From: Firm-04 sp964463355
GTDB lineage: Bacteria; Bacillota; Clostridia; Oscillospirales; Ruminococcaceae
Direction of reading: 5' to 3'
Length of the DNA stretch: 64,000 nt
Assembly: GCA_964463355.1 (NCBI GenBank)
Contig: CAYXBP010000007.1
Span: 1-64,000 of the forward strand
Part shown: piece after piece, positions 60,704 to 64,000 of the stretch
Position numbering within the stretch: position 1 is the stretch's first letter
Layout of the letters: each line of letters begins with the position of its first letter
Program-made: the position numbers and the translations under genes
The notes under the pieces: generated by a model
Seen by the model: only the letters and a program-made list of their open reading frames with translations
Database searches by the model: none
Told to the model about the DNA's origin: nothing

Positions 60704-62344
60704 ATGAAGCGTTTTTATGGTAAAGCTGTATGTGGCGGTGTGGCAATCGGCAAGGTACGGCTGATGCAGCGCAAAGAGTTACAAAGCGAAAAAACCCAAA
60801 TTCACGATACAAAGGAAGAAAAGGTTCGTCTGCAACAGGCGATATCAATTGCGCAAAAGCAGCTTTTGGCACTGGCAGAACAAACCAAAGCGCAGCTTGG
60901 GGAATCACAGGGACAGATTTTTGAAATCCACAGCATGATGCTTGAGGACGAGGACTTCATGGGCTGCATAGACGAAACTATCACACAGCAGCACTGCAAC
61001 GCAGAATACGCTGTACAGCACGCGGCTGCCATGTTCGCTGATACCTTTGCTGCCATGGACGATGCCTACATGCAGGCAAGGGCTGCCGATGTGAAAGATA
61101 TCAGTGAACGCTTACTGCGCTGCCTTTCCCATCGGCAGGATACGGCAGTTTCAGAGGAAACACCCTGTATTTTGTGCGCAGATGATCTCTCTCCGAGTGA
61201 AACGGCAGGGCTTTCCACTGAAAAGGTACTGGGCTTTGCCACAGCGCATGGCTCTGCAAGCTCCCACACGGCGATTTTAGCACGAAGCATGAATATTCCA
61301 GCGATTGTTGGGCTGGGAGATGCTTTTCTTTCGGCTCTGCAAGATGATCAATCTATTCTTCTGGATGGCGATACAGGCGAATGTATCATTGCACCCGATG
61401 CGCAAAGCATTCGTGCCGCAGAGGAAAAACAAAATCGTATTATAAAGCGCATCGCTGCACTGCATACACTGCGCACGTTGGAAACCATCACCGCAGAAGG
61501 GAAAAGAATTCGCCTGTATGCAAATATCAGCAATGCAAATGATATGCAGCAAGCAATAGAAAACGGTGCAGAGGGTGTGGGGCTGTATCGCAGCGAGTTT
61601 CTATATCTGCAACAAAATGCTCTGCCCGATGAGGAAACACAGTATCACGCCTACCGCCATTTACTGGAACAAATGCCAACAAATCTTGTCATTATCCGAA
61701 CGCTGGATATCGGTGCAGACAAGCAAATGCCAAGTTTACCACTGCCCCATGATGATAATCCCGCACTGGGAGTACGCGGCATTCGTCTTTGTCTTGCGCG
61801 ACCTCAACTGTTTCGCACGCAGCTGCGCGCGCTATATCGGGCATCTGTGCATGGCAAACTGGGTATTATGTTCCCCATGATTACCGAAACGGACGAACTG
61901 CGGCAAACACTTTCCATCTGTGCGCAAGTACAAAAAGAACTGCGGCAAGAGGGGCTGCCTTGTGGAGAAAATATCAAGCATGGTATAATGATTGAAACAC
62001 CAGCAGCAGCAATCGGCAGTGCAAAACTTGCAGCCTTAGTAGATTTTTTCAGCATCGGCACGAATGATCTGACACAATACACCCTTGCCTGTGACCGCCA
62101 AAACCACCAACTGGAATATCTGCACAGCAAACCATCTTCAGCGGTTATGCAGCTGATAGCGAAAACCGTCAAAAATGCCCACGCCAATGGAATCTGGGCA
62201 GGCGTTTGCGGCGAAATGGCAGCTGATTCTGCACTGACTGAAGCTTTGCTGCAAATGGGTATTGATGAACTTTCCGTATCCCCAAAAGATATCCTTCCCT
62301 TGCGCGAACACATCCGGAAATTGTACGCAACCAAAAGAAACTGA
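60704..62344 (+). CDS. ptsI: PTS enzyme I (PEP-protein phosphotransferase)
   Basis: The 546-residue enzyme transfers phosphate from PEP to HPr. The phospho-His188 lies in GSASSHTAILARS. The PEP-binding part has GVGLYRSEFLYL, RTLDIGADKQ, NPALGVRGIRL, SIGTNDLTQY and the catalytic Cys in GVCGEMA. Length is slightly short of the usual 570 but no domain is missing. Last gene of the PTS operon; no terminator hairpin was obvious in the 15 bases before the convergent gene. Confidence 0.95.
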   Translation: MKRFYGKAVCGGVAIGKVRLMQRKELQSEKTQIHDTKEEKVRLQQAISIAQKQLLALAEQTKAQLGESQGQIFEIHSMMLEDEDFMGCIDETITQQHCNAEYAVQHAAAMFADTFAAMDDAYMQARAADVKDISERLLRCLSHRQDTAVSEETPCILCADDLSPSETAGLSTEKVLGFATAHGSASSHTAILARSMNIPAIVGLGDAFLSALQDDQSILLDGDTGECIIAPDAQSIRAAEEKQNRIIKRIAALHTLRTLETITAEGKRIRLYANISNANDMQQAIENGAEGVGLYRSEFLYLQQNALPDEETQYHAYRHLLEQMPTNLVIIRTLDIGADKQMPSLPLPHDDNPALGVRGIRLCLARPQLFRTQLRALYRASVHGKLGIMFPMITETDELRQTLSICAQVQKELRQEGLPCGENIKHGIMIETPAAAIGSAKLAALVDFFSIGTNDLTQYTLACDRQNHQLEYLHSKPSSAVMQLIAKTVKNAHANGIWAGVCGEMAADSALTEALLQMGIDELSVSPKDILPLREHIRKLYATKRN

Positions 62345-62359
62345 CATCTGCCAAGGTGC

Positions 62360-62845
62360 TTATTCGGATTCTGTAAGCAATGCAGTTGCCACAATGCACG
62401 CTGCTTCGCCCACTAGTGCCTTGCAAGGACGCTTTTGATAATATGCAACTGTTCGTTCTTCGGGTGTGGGATCGCTTGCGCCGCTTTGTTGCAGCCCTAA
62501 CAGCTCACGGCAAATAATACTGCCGTTTTTCAGTCTGAAATGCGCTGCAAGCTGTTGGATACGAGCATAGTGTTCCGTTTTTTCCACTCGTGCATAGGGA
62601 TCATCGTACCCACAACAAAGCCCAGCCACCATAAACATTCCGCTTACCGCACCACAGACCTCACGCAATCTGCCCATGCCGCCGCCAAAGGAGGAGGATA
62701 TTCTTGCGGCAATTTCTTCGGAAAACCCGCACTCCTCCGCAAAGGCAAGTAGCACCGATTGACTGCAATTATAGCCTTGTGCAAAGAAATCTTCTGCTTT
62801 TCGGGCATAATAGGCAGCATCATGCTGCAATGTGATGTGTACCAT
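62360..62845 (-). CDS. C_GCAxxG_C_C family protein
   Basis: The 161-residue protein has the family pattern of spaced cysteines: YNCSQSVLLAF near residue 26, FGGGMGRLREVCGAVSGMFM, LCCGY and ICRELLG. Such proteins are thought to bind a metal or be redox active; function is unproven. Its ATG overlaps the TAA of the beta-galactosidase gene by one base (62845), so the two are coupled. In other genomes members sit beside oxidoreductases, which is not seen here. Confidence 0.82.
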   Translation of the reverse strand: MVHITLQHDAAYYARKAEDFFAQGYNCSQSVLLAFAEECGFSEEIAARISSSFGGGMGRLREVCGAVSGMFMVAGLCCGYDDPYARVEKTEHYARIQQLAAHFRLKNGSIICRELLGLQQSGASDPTPEERTVAYYQKRPCKALVGEAACIVATALLTESE

Positions 62846-64000
62846 TATTCTACCTCCGTATCGTCATCTGCGGGAATCACACGAAACGCTGCAAAATCAA
62901 AATCACATCCAGGGAGAAAACAGAACTTCACCTTTCCCTTGCCACGAAAATCTGCGACCTTCTGCCTCACCGTTGTAATCTCCTCCGAAAAGGGAAACTC
63001 AATGATCGTACGCACTTCCTGCACACCATTTGTGATATACATATGCACCGAATCATTATCATGGCGCGTTCTGCCAGTCAGCTCGATGGCTGCAATGCCC
63101 CTTGTAAAGTCCATATCTTCAAAATCAATGAATACATTGTTGCCGATGCCGCAAACCGCATCACCGCTGACTGTAAAAGTATCACCATGAATCAGATCAT
63201 TGTGCGCTGCTGCAATGATCTCATACGCCCTTTCAATAGGTGTAAAGCGAAATGCGCCAAAATCCAGACGATGAGAATGCGCTTCAAAGCGGAAATACAG
63301 ATCATGTACGCCGTAAAGTCGCTCTTTTAACTGATAGCAATTGGACTGAAAGGTCTGCCAAAGAAATGCTGCATGGTAGGTAAATGCGCCAAGCTGCTTG
63401 CCATCACAGTCAGGGTGACCATCCCATAGCGTAAAGTCAATGTCTTTATCCGAAAACCAGTGCAAAAGCTGAACCATCAGACGATCACTGCCATATCTGC
63501 CGAAATCCAGCTTTGTAAATCCAATGGTATTATTCGCATCAGTAAGGATAACTGCACCTGCCGCTACTTCATCCAGCAATACGCCTTTTTTCTCATAAAA
63601 GCAGCCTGTAACCGCCTTGTAGGGATCAGTAAAGGGCTGCCCAAAGCCTTCCGCAGTAAACGCAAAATCAGAGATGACCTCCGCTTGTGGCTTGCCGTTA
63701 TTACAGCTGCAACGCAGACGAAATGCGCCGTCACCGATGGCAGTGACTGTTGCTGTACTGCCTGTAACACATACTGTGGCGATATTCGTCACTATGCCGC
63801 TGTTGGTAACAATTTTCCATTGCAGATCACGATAAGATGCATTTGCGGGAAGAATCTCTGCGCGAATGGTGGCATTGGGTGCATCAGGCAGCAGCAAAGA
63901 ATTGCCACTTCTGTGCAGCACAATCTTGCGCACGGGAATTTCCCCGTTATGAGCATCCATAGCAATACGACGGCGGTAGAGCGCAGGGTTGATATCTACA
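62845..64000 (-). CDS. C-terminal part of a GH2 beta-galactosidase (gene continues past the window)
   Basis: The frame stays open to the window edge; an ATG at 63960 is internal, because NPALYRRRIAM just upstream also fits the family. About 385 residues are visible: a stretch IPVRKIVL, ILPANASYRDLQWKIV, GDGAFRLRCSCNNG as in large GH2 enzymes (DUF4982 and bacterial Ig-like part). Two beta-sandwich modules follow (FGRYGSDRLMVQLLHWF, IGNNVFIDFEDMDF, FLPGCDFDFAAFRV) resembling the CBM-like C-terminus. The catalytic TIM barrel lies outside the window. Probable substrate: beta-galactosides. Confidence 0.75.
   Translation of the reverse strand, partial: VDINPALYRRRIAMDAHNGEIPVRKIVLHRSGNSLLLPDAPNATIRAEILPANASYRDLQWKIVTNSGIVTNIATVCVTGSTATVTAIGDGAFRLRCSCNNGKPQAEVISDFAFTAEGFGQPFTDPYKAVTGCFYEKKGVLLDEVAAGAVILTDANNTIGFTKLDFGRYGSDRLMVQLLHWFSDKDIDFTLWDGHPDCDGKQLGAFTYHAAFLWQTFQSNCYQLKERLYGVHDLYFRFEAHSHRLDFGAFRFTPIERAYEIIAAAHNDLIHGDTFTVSGDAVCGIGNNVFIDFEDMDFTRGIAAIELTGRTRHDNDSVHMYITNGVQEVRTIIEFPFSEEITTVRQKVADFRGKGKVKFCFLPGCDFDFAAFRVIPADDDTEVE

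Noticed and set aside
1..64000. CRISPR array, tRNA, rRNA, prophage or intact insertion sequence
   Set aside because: No regularly spaced repeats, no tRNA cloverleaf-like CCA-ending sequence, and no transposase or phage genes were seen.

Overview
The window looks like chromosome from a mid-GC anaerobic Firmicute of the Ruminococcus type (Oscillospiraceae). Pointers are type I dockerin domains on two secreted proteins (CotH-like 1599-3968, GDSL hydrolase 32874-33914), a lipoprotein with cohesin-like segments (54712-55506), Gram-positive consensus promoters and Shine-Dalgarno (SD) sites, Cheo-box SOS sites, DnaD/DnaI-type replication genes, YolD/UvrX, YlmH and CoaX. No rRNA, tRNA, CRISPR array, intact insertion sequence or prophage was seen. 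Genes are dense, run in short operons on both strands, and are often coupled by ATGA overlaps.

Layout. 1-1584: a decayed ABC permease and its intact ATPase. 1599-7015 (minus): dockerin-CotH protein, an SOS-controlled UvrX-like polymerase with a YolD-like protein, and YlmH. 7120-12476 (minus): M18 aminopeptidase, a fused Sua5-CoaE protein, release factor 1 and an FkbM methyltransferase. 12530-15346 (minus): bPH-domain protein and GH31 alpha-xylosidase. 15535-17082 (plus): structured leader, ECF S component and coaX. 17126-20721 (minus): DnaD, DnaI, a SLOG protein and an LCP-like protein. 21037-24514: DUF308 membrane protein, a PflX-type radical SAM protein and a LacI-like sensor fused to GGDEF. 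24565-29412 (minus): class A PBP, THUMP methyltransferase, lysA. 29598-32654 (plus): two small membrane proteins and an M23 endopeptidase. 32874-38046: GDSL-dockerin, RNase Z, CCA transferase, a DUF1292-like protein, an RluA-type pseudouridine synthase. 38098-40691 (minus): rpsO and pnp. 41134-44764 (plus): nadB, nadC, SGNH lipoprotein. 44859-49980 (minus): dgt, dnaG and two tandem rpoD genes. 50199-55506: small export protein, a NatA/NatB-like ABC system with two permeases, and the cohesin-like lipoprotein. 55666-57204 (minus): asparagine-synthase-like protein. 57433-62344 (plus): a self-contained PTS operon (IIA-IIC-IIB, MapP-like phosphatase, HPr, enzyme I). 62360-64000 (minus): C_GCAxxG_C_C protein and the 3' end of a GH2 beta-galactosidase.

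How it fits together. The window mixes housekeeping genes (replication initiation, primase/sigma, RNA decay, translation termination, NAD and CoA supply, wall synthesis) with plant-polysaccharide genes (alpha-xylosidase, beta-galactosidase, dockerin enzymes, an alpha-glucoside PTS). CoA supply appears three times: an ECF S component beside coaX, and coaE fused to sua5. The most unusual items are the cohesin-like lipoprotein with its two half-domains in reversed order, the Sua5-CoaE fusion, a PTS operon whose HPr has Arg in place of regulatory Ser46, an asparagine-synthase-like protein without the nucleophilic Cys, and tandem primary sigma factors. All identifications come from reading the sequence; no database search was run.
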